Source: Spirosoma profusum
Lineage (GTDB): Bacteria > Bacteroidota > Bacteroidia > Cytophagales > Spirosomataceae
Direction of reading: 5' to 3'
Length of the DNA stretch: 64,000 nt
NCBI RefSeq assembly: GCF_014699005.1
Contig: NZ_JACWZY010000002.1
Location: 434,001-498,000, forward strand
The position numbers and the translations under genes were made by a program. Position 1 is the stretch's first letter. Each line of letters starts with the position of its first letter. Shown one piece after another: positions 24,585 through 32,180 of this stretch. The notes beneath the pieces are model-generated. The model was not told the DNA's origin. It searched no databases and saw only the letters and a list, made by a program, of their open reading frames with translations.

Positions 24585-24633
24585 CACCTTAGATACTACT
24601 TCATTAATTATTAATGAAGTAGTATCTAAGGTG
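24585..24633. terminator. Perfect 23-bp inverted repeat (hairpin 2) just upstream of a start codon
   Basis: Arms 24585-24607 and 24611-24633 are perfect inverted copies (core TTAGATACTACTTCATTAA) with a 3-base loop. The right arm ends 23 bases before the ATG at 24657. It lacks a strong T-run on the + side. It may isolate the gene from read-through, act as an operator, or be a mobile palindrome. Confidence 0.6.
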
Positions 24634-24656
24634 TTTAATATAAAAAATAAAATCAT

Positions 24657-25595
24657 ATGAAAAGCAAATTAATATATCCTGACGAGCCGATAGAAGGATT
24701 GTACTCATCAAATTTAATAGATGAGAATACTCGCCAAAGTCTTATTAAATACAGACGGGCAATCTATGAACTAGTTTGCGTAGGAACACATCTATTATCA
24801 TGGGAATTCACTATTAATACAGGGAGCTACTTTGAAAAACTTGCCGTGGCTGCCTTTTTTCGGCGTATACTACAATTATTGGATTCGATCTCTATCTTGA
24901 TAGGGGAAGGGGCGGCAGATATTTGTGAAATTCAAATGCGAAGTTTGGTAGAAATTACATTAGGATTCGAGTATTTACTTAAAGATGACATAGAGAATCG
25001 CTCTTTAATTTTCTTTCTTTATGAGTATAATAGGAAAAAGAAGAGTTACGAGAAGTATAATGCTGCGTATAATTCGAAATACAGTAACTTACAACAAGCG
25101 TATAAAAGCGACGGGTTTATTTTAAATGATATTAATGAAATACCTGAGAACACTGATATAATAATTCATTACGAAGAAAAAATAAATGATCCCATATTTG
25201 ACCCCTTTCGCGTAGATTTTAACCTGAAAAAAAACAATAATAATTTAAAATGGTATCATTTAGGATCTAATATTCAAAGTTTAGGATTACTTGCAAGAGA
25301 ATTGGGCCGATTTGAATTGTATGATATTGTTTATCAGCAATATAATAATCCTGTACACGGCACTGATTTAATGAATGGTGTGTTTGAGCATGATGGTGTA
25401 AATATCAATCTAAAGGAAATTCGTGATCCAGCTAATTCAAAAGATATTACTAGATTGGCTATACAGATAGGATGCATGGCCTTTGATCATATTTCAAAAA
25501 GATTTACTAAAGACCAACAGGAAGAAGTACATTTTCGTTTAGGTCGATATGAAGTCCAACATACTAAAGGAATATTCGATAAAAAACACATTTAG
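24657..25595 (+). CDS. DUF5677-like protein
   Basis: This 312-residue all-helical protein resembles DUF5677: FFRRILQLLDSISILIGEGA, then EIQMRSLVEITLGFEYLL with the usual RSL-E motif, then charged helices (YNRKKKSYEKYN) and NPVHGTDL near the C-terminus. DUF5677 proteins are of unknown biochemical function and are frequent in accessory regions; some similar all-helical folds are HEPN-like nucleases, but I see no clear R-x4-6-H motif. It is the only + strand gene in the left half of the cargo. Two perfect hairpins precede it. The family call rests on pattern memory, not a search. Confidence 0.65.
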   Translation: MKSKLIYPDEPIEGLYSSNLIDENTRQSLIKYRRAIYELVCVGTHLLSWEFTINTGSYFEKLAVAAFFRRILQLLDSISILIGEGAADICEIQMRSLVEITLGFEYLLKDDIENRSLIFFLYEYNRKKKSYEKYNAAYNSKYSNLQQAYKSDGFILNDINEIPENTDIIIHYEEKINDPIFDPFRVDFNLKKNNNNLKWYHLGSNIQSLGLLARELGRFELYDIVYQQYNNPVHGTDLMNGVFEHDGVNINLKEIRDPANSKDITRLAIQIGCMAFDHISKRFTKDQQEEVHFRLGRYEVQHTKGIFDKKHI

Positions 25596-25779
25596 TTTTG
25601 ATAATTTATTGCGTTGTAGTTTAAACATATTATTTTTTAGACTACAAAATATCCTGTTTACTGAATTATAGATAAGCAAAATATAAGACATACCATATAG
25701 ATTGTTTGGATCCAAGAAGTCAATGCAGTATAGCCTGACTTACCTACCTTAATTATTAAAACAGTATTGGTGATTTTGG

Positions 25780-26595
25780 TCATTTCCTAGAAATATAAAT
25801 TGGGTGACCTTCAAGTCTTTTATACACGCTCTGCGTTTTTTGCTTTATCTGTGATTGATTTGTTACATTGTCATGGAGCCTGATGATTGAAGCAACTTCT
25901 GATAATGAATTACATTTATAATAGTTTGATTTATTTATCTTCATATTATGTTCCTGCGTCCAAGTGTAGTGTACATGTTTGTATATATAGTGAATACATT
26001 TAGCATTTATCTCTAATCCTGGATTTATTTCTGAGCGAATTGAATCGCCCACTATCCAAGTTGTCTCAGGTGTTGAGCCGAATTCATAGATGTAATTGCG
26101 GAATAATTCTGTATCTTTTCTACTAACTACTCTTATATCTTTAAAGTAAATATTTAGCTTATGGGTATATATTTTTCGAAACTGAACCTCTTCAACACCT
26201 CTAGTGATCAATGTTAAGCGATAATCAGTTTGTAGAGTTTTCAGCATATTTACAGCACCTTCAATCAATTCTGGTACTCCCTTTACAACCAGCTCCCCAA
26301 TTTCCGTTATTATATCCTGTAATAACTGCGGGTGTTTTACTTTACCTGCCTTAATGAGATTAGCATAAACATCTTTCATGGTTTTGCCATATCTGCTCGG
26401 ATGAAAGCCTAGCGTAACCATGTTGGCTGTATCTTGCTGCTCAAAGTAGTTCTCTATGTATTCCTCTGAAAAACCGTATTTGTGTAGCAGGGCAATGAAT
26501 ACAGTCTTTGCCTGCCAGTATAGCTCACTAGTGTCTACAAGAGTATCATCTAAATCAAAGATGATTAGTGGCTTGTGTCTGCCTACATGAGCCAT
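25780..26595 (-). CDS. HAD-superfamily hydrolase
   Basis: This 271-residue protein is a HAD phosphatase. Motif I is IIFDLDDTLVDTSEL (nucleophile Asp ~15), motif II is LTLITRG (~136), a motif III Lys lies in VSRKDTELF, and motif IV is WIVGDSIRSEINPG (~183). A helical cap lies between motif I and II. HAD proteins with this layout hydrolyse phosphate esters such as nucleotides or sugar phosphates. Its start is 6 bp downstream of the dCTP-deaminase-like gene, so the two are very likely co-transcribed. A nucleotidase acting with a nucleotide-binding partner is a natural hypothesis but unproven. Confidence 0.85.
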   Translation of the reverse strand: MAHVGRHKPLIIFDLDDTLVDTSELYWQAKTVFIALLHKYGFSEEYIENYFEQQDTANMVTLGFHPSRYGKTMKDVYANLIKAGKVKHPQLLQDIITEIGELVVKGVPELIEGAVNMLKTLQTDYRLTLITRGVEEVQFRKIYTHKLNIYFKDIRVVSRKDTELFRNYIYEFGSTPETTWIVGDSIRSEINPGLEINAKCIHYIYKHVHYTWTQEHNMKINKSNYYKCNSLSEVASIIRLHDNVTNQSQIKQKTQSVYKRLEGHPIYISRK

Positions 26596-26601
26596 AATGA
26601 G

Positions 26602-27450
26602 TTACTGATTAGTGGTTGCTGATGTAGGAGCTGTTCCAGAAGCTGGAATAGTAGGCTTAAGAATGTTGGATTCTATATTTTTAAAACGAGACTCATAAGT
26701 TTTTGTTATATTCCTCAATGAGTCTATTTCTTCTGTTTTAGCCTTATTGTTGGTTATCACTTCAATTGTTGGAATAATGACAGTACGCCAAAAGATAATC
26801 AAGGAAACTAAACCGGCAATTATTGTAAAGGCTAGTTTTATTGCTCCATCTACAGTGTCTTTTATATCTTTTCTCGCATCTTTTTTTGCTTCATCTATCT
26901 TTTTTTCATTACTGTCAAGAATATCCCTCTTAACCTCCTCAATGGTTTTCTTTAATGACAAAAATTTACTGTCAAGGCTTTTGGCATCCTTTATTCGTTC
27001 TTCAAGATACTCACCACGTGTATCAAAAACTGGCATCTTCCTGCCTATGGGTGCAAGGCGTTCTCTGTCAAAAGTATGGAAAGTAAGGCGGAGGAACTGT
27101 CTGCCTTTTTCAAGTACGAAATTATCTCGTCCAAAATTTATTAGTAAACTAGCAATAGGCCCGCTAAAGCCGGGATCAACCACACCAATATTGACTGCCA
27201 TTATACCTTTCAATGAAAGACGATTCTTAACTGTTGTATAGGCTGTGACATTATCGGGAAGATTGAACTCTTCCTTTGATATAGCAATAGCCATACCCTG
27301 TGGGGGAAGAATAACTTTATCGACAATGCCATAATTTTCGAGTTCAATAATTTCATTGATTTGTAAATCGTAGCTTACACCTGATAAACATTCAGGTTCA
27401 ATGTCACTCAAAAGATTGAGCTCTATGATTTCTTTATTTGTTAAAATCAC
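26602..27450 (-). CDS. dCTP deaminase/dUTPase-fold protein with C-terminal membrane anchor
   Basis: This 282-residue protein uses a GTG start (MILTNKEI, the usual Dcd-type opening). Residues 1-150 match the dCTP deaminase/dUTPase fold: CLSGVSYDLQI, TVKNRLSLKGI, GVVDPGFSGPIASLL and RQFLRLTFHTFD. The rest is unusual: a charged coiled coil (~165-205), one membrane segment (~208-227, LAFTIIAGLVSLIIFW) and a Ser/Thr/Ala/Pro-rich tail. In Escherichia coli Dcd the catalytic Glu follows the DPGWSG motif (VLEFYN); here that position reads SLLIN, and RSSL of the active site reads KNRLSL, so normal deaminase activity is doubtful. It lies between the restriction enzyme and HAD genes. Confidence 0.82.
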   Translation of the reverse strand: MILTNKEIIELNLLSDIEPECLSGVSYDLQINEIIELENYGIVDKVILPPQGMAIAISKEEFNLPDNVTAYTTVKNRLSLKGIMAVNIGVVDPGFSGPIASLLINFGRDNFVLEKGRQFLRLTFHTFDRERLAPIGRKMPVFDTRGEYLEERIKDAKSLDSKFLSLKKTIEEVKRDILDSNEKKIDEAKKDARKDIKDTVDGAIKLAFTIIAGLVSLIIFWRTVIIPTIEVITNNKAKTEEIDSLRNITKTYESRFKNIESNILKPTIPASGTAPTSATTNQ

Positions 27451-27486
27451 GACAAACAGATTTACACGTAAATTGGCTACTACTTA

Positions 27487-28794
27487 TTAAATTTTAGTAA
27501 GATCTACAATCTCGTTATTTCGATAAAGATTGTTTAGATATAATGACTTTGTACGAAACTGACTGCGCCTTTTAGAGCTGGGTTTATTAGAAGATGCGTC
27601 TACTAATTTAATTCCCGGATCATAATAAATATTGCCCAAAGCCATTTGCTGAAGAAATAAATCGAAGCTGGTATCTACACCGAGAATAATTGAAGAGCCA
27701 TATCGGTACTGCCTGATTAGTCCCTTTGCTACCTGACTCGGTACATAGCAAGCCTGATTGTGTTTTTTGTTCCAATGTCTAAGCATAGAAGCAAAGGACC
27801 ATGTTGCAGCTTCATTGCCATTAGGGTCTATTAGTGCAATTCGGCCGTCAGCATTCCGAATTTTACCTGATGAGTTATCGAATCCAATCAAATCCATATA
27901 TAGCTTTGTCGTTGGATGTCGAGCACCTACAATGTGAATACCCCCAAAATTGATACGGTCGGCTCGTCCTCTTTTGTCAGCATAACCATAATGACGCATA
28001 AAATAATCAAAGCCTTGCGATACATATATTCCGCCTGTAGGCTCAGGGGTCATGAGCGTAATTGTTTTGCTACTTATTTTTTGAAAACTTGATACGCTAA
28101 ATTGCTTTATCTCCCATCCCAAAAAATCGGGTTCGGAATAGCCATTAGGAGTAATACCTAATTCTGCTTCTAAAGTATATCCCCCACAGTTCGGAGCGTC
28201 ACAAGGTATTGGATTGCCGGACCTATCCAGTCTCTTTGAATTTATCCAATTCAAGAGATGAATACGTTTCAACTCCTGAAGTAACTGGTACTTGCTATCC
28301 GTAGCTAATAAGCTAAATACCTGAAAAACGCCTAATTGAGCTGTTTCAACGTTTGAAAACTCAGTAGCAAGGCTTGAATTGGGAGAGGTTACAAATCCTA
28401 ATATACACCCTCCATCAGTTACTGAAAGGAAAAGTAAACGACCTGTTTCTCTTACTGTCATTAAATCAGATGGGGCTTTCTCACAGTTTGCTAAGAAACC
28501 GGAAAATCGAACCTCTGGATATTTTGGGTATAAAATAAACTGGGCATTGGGAGCGTCATAAAGTACTCCTTCATCGCTAATCCAAGAGAAATTACAGGCT
28601 GCTTTAAATCGCTCTCTCTCCCAGTCGCCGGGCGATTCTGCCCGTATTTCTGAAACCGGAAAAATATTTAGCACATCGAAGCTACCACCTAGATAGACTT
28701 GGTTCTTTGAATTGTCATTTGCTGACAGCTTTTTTACATATACCTTCTGACAACCACTATCAACCAACACTTTTTTTAATCTTTCGAGGTTCAT
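27487..28794 (-). CDS. MvaI/BcnI-family type II restriction endonuclease
   Basis: This 435-residue protein carries the MvaI/BcnI core: GGYTLEAELGITPNG followed by SEPDFLGWEIKQF, which supplies the acidic and Lys residues of the catalytic centre (PD and EIK). MvaI cuts CCWGG and BcnI cuts CCSGG, so a CC-N-GG type target is likely. The ~200 residues before the core are longer than in MvaI (246 aa) and may be a specificity or dimerisation domain. Its ATG is 1 bp after the methyltransferase stop, and the dCTP-deaminase-like gene begins 36 bp after its end. The context of m5C methyltransferase plus Vsr supports the family call. Confidence 0.9.
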   Translation of the reverse strand: MNLERLKKVLVDSGCQKVYVKKLSANDNSKNQVYLGGSFDVLNIFPVSEIRAESPGDWERERFKAACNFSWISDEGVLYDAPNAQFILYPKYPEVRFSGFLANCEKAPSDLMTVRETGRLLFLSVTDGGCILGFVTSPNSSLATEFSNVETAQLGVFQVFSLLATDSKYQLLQELKRIHLLNWINSKRLDRSGNPIPCDAPNCGGYTLEAELGITPNGYSEPDFLGWEIKQFSVSSFQKISSKTITLMTPEPTGGIYVSQGFDYFMRHYGYADKRGRADRINFGGIHIVGARHPTTKLYMDLIGFDNSSGKIRNADGRIALIDPNGNEAATWSFASMLRHWNKKHNQACYVPSQVAKGLIRQYRYGSSIILGVDTSFDLFLQQMALGNIYYDPGIKLVDASSNKPSSKRRSQFRTKSLYLNNLYRNNEIVDLTKI

Positions 28795-28795
28795 A

Positions 28796-30088
28796 TTACA
28801 GACATTTTACGACCTCTTGGCCTACCGCCTGCATTAATGGCATAACCACAGAATTACCAAACTGTCGGTATGCCTGAGTATCAGATACAGGAATAATAAA
28901 ACTGTCAGGGAAACCTTGCAAACGAGCGCATTCACGTGGGGTCAGACGGCGTGGGTTTTCGCCGGGCTCTTGTGGGATTAAAATTTCAGAACCGTCTTTG
29001 TGATAACGTGCGCTTAGAGTTCGGGCAATACCATCAAGGGGGGTAAGGCCGAAACCAAACCCGTTACCGGCTGCCTTGTGTTTGGCTGCGTAATCTTGTA
29101 AATATTTCCAAAGATTGTTTGTTAGCGTGTACTTAGCTGGTACATCCTTCTCTAAAATATCTTCAATTACTGAAGTAGGTTTTGGTAATTCAGGAAATTC
29201 AAACGGCTCGTCGCTGTTGTATCGGTCACGGTCAAAACCTACAATAATAATACGTTCCCTATGTTGCGGTACAAAGTGTTTTCCGTCGAGCACACGGAAA
29301 TGGATATTATAACGTAGTTCATCTAGTGCTTCGCGGATAATACGGAATGTGTTTTTCTTGTCATGTGAGACAAGATTTTTAACATTTTCGAGCATAAAGG
29401 CTTTAGGTCTTTTGTGCTCCAGAATCCGAACAACATCAAAAAATAGCGTCCCCTGCGTCTCGTCTTTAAAACCATGCTCCCTGCCTAAGCTGTTCTTTTT
29501 CGATACACCAGCAAGGGAAAACGGCTGACAGGGAAAACCCGCCAATAATACATCGTGGTCAGGTATAATGGTTTCGCTTATTTTAGTAATATCACCAAAA
29601 GGTACTTCGCCAAAATTAGCAGCATATGTTTGTTGTGATGCCGGATGCCACTCCGACGTAAAAACGCACTCTCCGCCTAAATTCTGGTAAGCCAGACGAA
29701 GTCCACCAATACCAGCAAATAGGTCAATAAACTTAAATTTTGCCGTTTTGGGTGTTGGAAAAGGGACGTTTCTTACTTCATTCTCCAGTATATCAAGTAT
29801 CTGTTCTACATTGGCTACATCAGGGCCGAGCAATTGTTTTACAAACCTTGTGGCTTCTGGTTCGTAAAATTTTGATTCATCGTTATTACGGTTGTGTAAA
29901 TAATGGGTTAAGTATGCCATTTTACTGGCAAATTCTTCTTTGCTCAGCTCTTTAAAGTTGCGCGGGTGGATGTCTGCTAACCGAATATCAGATTTAAGAG
30001 AATCCTTCTGCCTAGGTTTATGATTTCCTGCACTAATCGGATCAACTTCTGTCTCTTCTCCTGTTATAGCAATGCTCTCTACTATCAT
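28796..30088 (-). CDS. DNA (cytosine-5) methyltransferase
   Basis: All key m5C motifs are present: motif I FIDLFAGIGGLRLAYQN, motif IV LLAGFPCQPFSLAG with the catalytic Cys, motif VI MLENVKNL, motif VIII QHRERIIIVGFD, motif IX RLTPRECARLQGFPDSF, and motif X YRQFGNSVVMPL. An N-terminal ~130-residue extension precedes motif I, as in Dcm and EcoRII methylases. The ATG at 30088 is preferred; a TTG at 30124, 6 bp after the Vsr stop, is also possible. It protects DNA from the MvaI/BcnI-type nuclease encoded next to it. The gene holds only three TACGT words, consistent with foreign origin. Confidence 0.94.
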   Translation of the reverse strand: MIVESIAITGEETEVDPISAGNHKPRQKDSLKSDIRLADIHPRNFKELSKEEFASKMAYLTHYLHNRNNDESKFYEPEATRFVKQLLGPDVANVEQILDILENEVRNVPFPTPKTAKFKFIDLFAGIGGLRLAYQNLGGECVFTSEWHPASQQTYAANFGEVPFGDITKISETIIPDHDVLLAGFPCQPFSLAGVSKKNSLGREHGFKDETQGTLFFDVVRILEHKRPKAFMLENVKNLVSHDKKNTFRIIREALDELRYNIHFRVLDGKHFVPQHRERIIIVGFDRDRYNSDEPFEFPELPKPTSVIEDILEKDVPAKYTLTNNLWKYLQDYAAKHKAAGNGFGFGLTPLDGIARTLSARYHKDGSEILIPQEPGENPRRLTPRECARLQGFPDSFIIPVSDTQAYRQFGNSVVMPLMQAVGQEVVKCL

Positions 30089-30130
30089 GTTATTTAGGGT
30101 AAAAGTTATTGGATTTGTCCGCAATTGCGT

Positions 30131-30559
30131 TTATCCTATTGAAATCTGGTTTAGCTGATCAAGTAGATTTTGCAATGTTTGCTCCCGACTAGCGGGTTTA
30201 AGCTCACATTCATATATCGTTATGATTCGCCAGTCTGTTTCTGCTATTTTGGCATAATTGTCTGCATCCCGCTTCCTGTTACCAGTAATTTTGTCTAGCC
30301 ACCATTCTGTACGAGTTTTAGGTACAACAAAGTACTTACATCCCTGATGCCCATGATAAAAACAGCCATGCACAAAAATGACCGTTTTATATTTAGGCAA
30401 AACTATGTCAGGTTTACCGGGTAATTTGTTGTCATGTAATTTGTACCTAAATCCGCGAGCATGTAAAAACTTCCTTACCAGCAATTCCGGTTTAGTATCT
30501 TTGCTCTTAACGCGGCTCATATTATAGCTACGCTGTTCAGGTGTGTGTACGTCTGCCAT
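30131..30559 (-). CDS. vsr: Very short patch repair endonuclease (Vsr)
   Basis: This 142-residue endonuclease nicks DNA at T:G mismatches made by deamination of 5-methylcytosine. The family pattern is complete: SYNMSRVKSKDTKPELLVRK, the catalytic PGKPDIVLPKYKTVIFVHGCFYH, the Cys/His zinc ligands (CFYHGHQGCKYF), and EWWLDKITGNRKRD. It is the first gene of the restriction-modification unit and is followed 6-42 bp later by the m5C methyltransferase. Vsr genes often travel with such methylases. Confidence 0.95.
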   Translation of the reverse strand: MADVHTPEQRSYNMSRVKSKDTKPELLVRKFLHARGFRYKLHDNKLPGKPDIVLPKYKTVIFVHGCFYHGHQGCKYFVVPKTRTEWWLDKITGNRKRDADNYAKIAETDWRIITIYECELKPASREQTLQNLLDQLNQISIG

Positions 30560-30633
30560 GCTCTCCTGTGCTTGTTATGAGAACCTAGATTACAAAATGT
30601 TCAAATAGTGCTATACATCTTGTATGATACATT

Positions 30634-30855
30634 CTAATAACGTTCATCAAAGTATTCCTCTCCATCTATGAACGTCCGTCTTGACTGACCTGAAAATTGT
30701 ATCGTACAAACTAGATGTGATAGAGAATAAGCAGCTCGAATGCTGGTAGCGTCTACTTCAAACGACTGCTCGTCATATCCTATGAATTGAGCCGTAATAG
30801 GATTCTCTCCGGGCTCACGAATAACCCTGATACTATACGTTTTAACTATCGACAT
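30634..30855 (-). CDS. Small hypothetical protein following an RHH gene
   Basis: A GTG at 30858 and an ATG at 30855 are both in frame; the ATG is preferred, giving 73 residues. The protein is beta-rich and acidic (TYSIRVIREPGENP, FIGYDEQSFEVDA, RTFIDGEEYFDERY). It begins directly at the stop of the ribbon-helix-helix gene, so the two are translationally linked, as in toxin-antitoxin or regulator pairs. It does not resemble a RelE/ParE or PIN toxin. The Vsr gene starts 75 bp further on. Confidence 0.6.
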   Translation of the reverse strand: MSIVKTYSIRVIREPGENPITAQFIGYDEQSFEVDATSIRAAYSLSHLVCTIQFSGQSRRTFIDGEEYFDERY

Positions 30856-30858
30856 CAC

Positions 30859-31050
30859 CTATAGAAACTGTTCAAGTGCTTCTGTAACCATTTCCTTTAG
30901 GCTCTTATCGGCTTCGACGCCCCTCACCTTTAAACGTTTCATAAGGTCTTTAGGAATCCAGACATTTAATTGCTGCTCCTCCTGTGGACTAGCTCTGGTA
31001 TAGACGAGCTTAGCCTCTACTTGGTTGGCTGAATTTGCATTTTTAGCCAT
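30859..31050 (-). CDS. Ribbon-helix-helix DNA-binding protein
   Basis: This 63-residue protein has an RHH pattern in its C-terminal half: a strand with alternating residues (QLNVWIPKDLMKRLKV), a first helix, the turn around DKSLKE, and a second helix MVTEALEQFL. It resembles CopG/ParD-type regulators. It is directly upstream of, and on the same strand as, a 73-residue partner and the restriction-modification genes. It may autoregulate its own pair or act as a controller of the restriction operon; both are inferred. Confidence 0.75.
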   Translation of the reverse strand: MAKNANSANQVEAKLVYTRASPQEEQQLNVWIPKDLMKRLKVRGVEADKSLKEMVTEALEQFL

Positions 31051-31283
31051 GAGTTTGGGGTCTATAATTATGCAAATATAGAATTCTAAAAGTACAGAAA
31101 CTAGACTAAATATTCACTATGTGTTTAAAAAGGGATATATAATTGAGCATGAATACTTTATAGAGTGTCTCAATTTGCAGATAACTAATACAACCCAATT
31201 TACAATTCTTTGCCATTTAGTCGAAAATAACTGTCTATGCTCCCTCTAACTTAGCTACTAACCAGCCAAGTATATATAAACTT

Positions 31284-31808
31284 ATGACAAACGAACTCAA
31301 AATATTATCTAAACCAAGAATACATAATCGATCGGATTATATCAAGGCTGTTTCAATAGCGATTAAACTGAACAATCATTTAAATGAGGATGAAATAATC
31401 GCAAGAGTTTCAGAAAAACATATACCCCATGCAAATAGTCGCGAGATCCAAGATATATTATTGCTAAAAGCATTGCAACTTGGATTTCTTAGTGAGAAAA
31501 GAGGAATCTTTAAAGGGTTAGCCACGAGCCAGCTTAGGCCAGATTATTTTTTAAAAATAGATGACACCTCCGGAATTATAATGGAGGTCGAAAGAGGAAG
31601 AACAATTGCTAACAATATGGATTTGCTTGACCTCTGGAAATGCCATATTTGCCCATATGCAAATTACTTATTTCTGATTGTTCCTAAAATTAGGCAATCT
31701 ACAAATGGAAGTTCGGATGTATTCCCAAAGGTAGTTCGTAGATTAAGCACTTTCTTCACAGAGAGTAATTTCACGAATGTCGATGCAGTTTTTGTGTTTG
31801 GATATTAG
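31284..31808 (+). CDS. Putative PD-(D/E)XK-like protein
   Basis: This 174-residue protein is not firmly recognised. The N-terminal ~80 residues look like a winged-helix fold (SREIQDILLLKALQLGFLS). The C-terminal half contains RPDYFLKIDDTSGIIMEVERGR, a spacing of D and E-x-E reminiscent of the PD-(D/E)XK nuclease core, though with Glu-Arg-Gly-Arg in place of a classic ExK. NMDLLDLWKCHICPYANYLFLIVPK is a strongly patterned helix-strand unit. It lies divergent from the RHH/restriction operon, which fits a defence-linked role. Confidence 0.6.
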   Translation: MTNELKILSKPRIHNRSDYIKAVSIAIKLNNHLNEDEIIARVSEKHIPHANSREIQDILLLKALQLGFLSEKRGIFKGLATSQLRPDYFLKIDDTSGIIMEVERGRTIANNMDLLDLWKCHICPYANYLFLIVPKIRQSTNGSSDVFPKVVRRLSTFFTESNFTNVDAVFVFGY

Positions 31809-31984
31809 ATTGTGCTTAACTCGGGTTTTGCATCAGGCAGGTTGAGATTGAAATCTAAGGCTGAATGTTACTAAGGAAGTTTTAGACTGAAATGTAAAGC
31901 TCGGCACATTTAGCTGATACATTTCATAAATTTTTACTTTTATTATAGTCCGTATGGCTATTGATGTTTAATAAAGATATTATA

Positions 31985-32095
31985 TGGATTCAACTAATAC
32001 CCCTTCAGAATTTTGCGCCCTTACTACGAGTGTGGAGGCAATATATCACAGCCTGTGATTGGACAAACGATAGCCCCGGTGGTAGTAGTTAGGCA
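31985..32095 (-). pseudogene. Relic of replication initiator gene (short fragment)
   Basis: Read on the - strand, 32095-32030 translates as TTTTGAIVCPITGCDILPPH before stops. This matches the PPPPPGAVVCPITNIPIE segment of the intact replication protein (36190-36240). A further degenerate stretch (RKILKGY against QRFLSATQ) follows. Only the region around the proline-rich/CP[IV]T motif is left. The remaining part of the 31809-32180 gap contains no supported gene. Confidence 0.6.
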
Positions 32096-32180
32096 GTTTA
32101 TTAGTAAAAAGAATTAACTCAGATTGCTTGGTGTGGATTGAGTTTTCTTTGTACCAAGTTATGAATGCCCATACCCTTAT

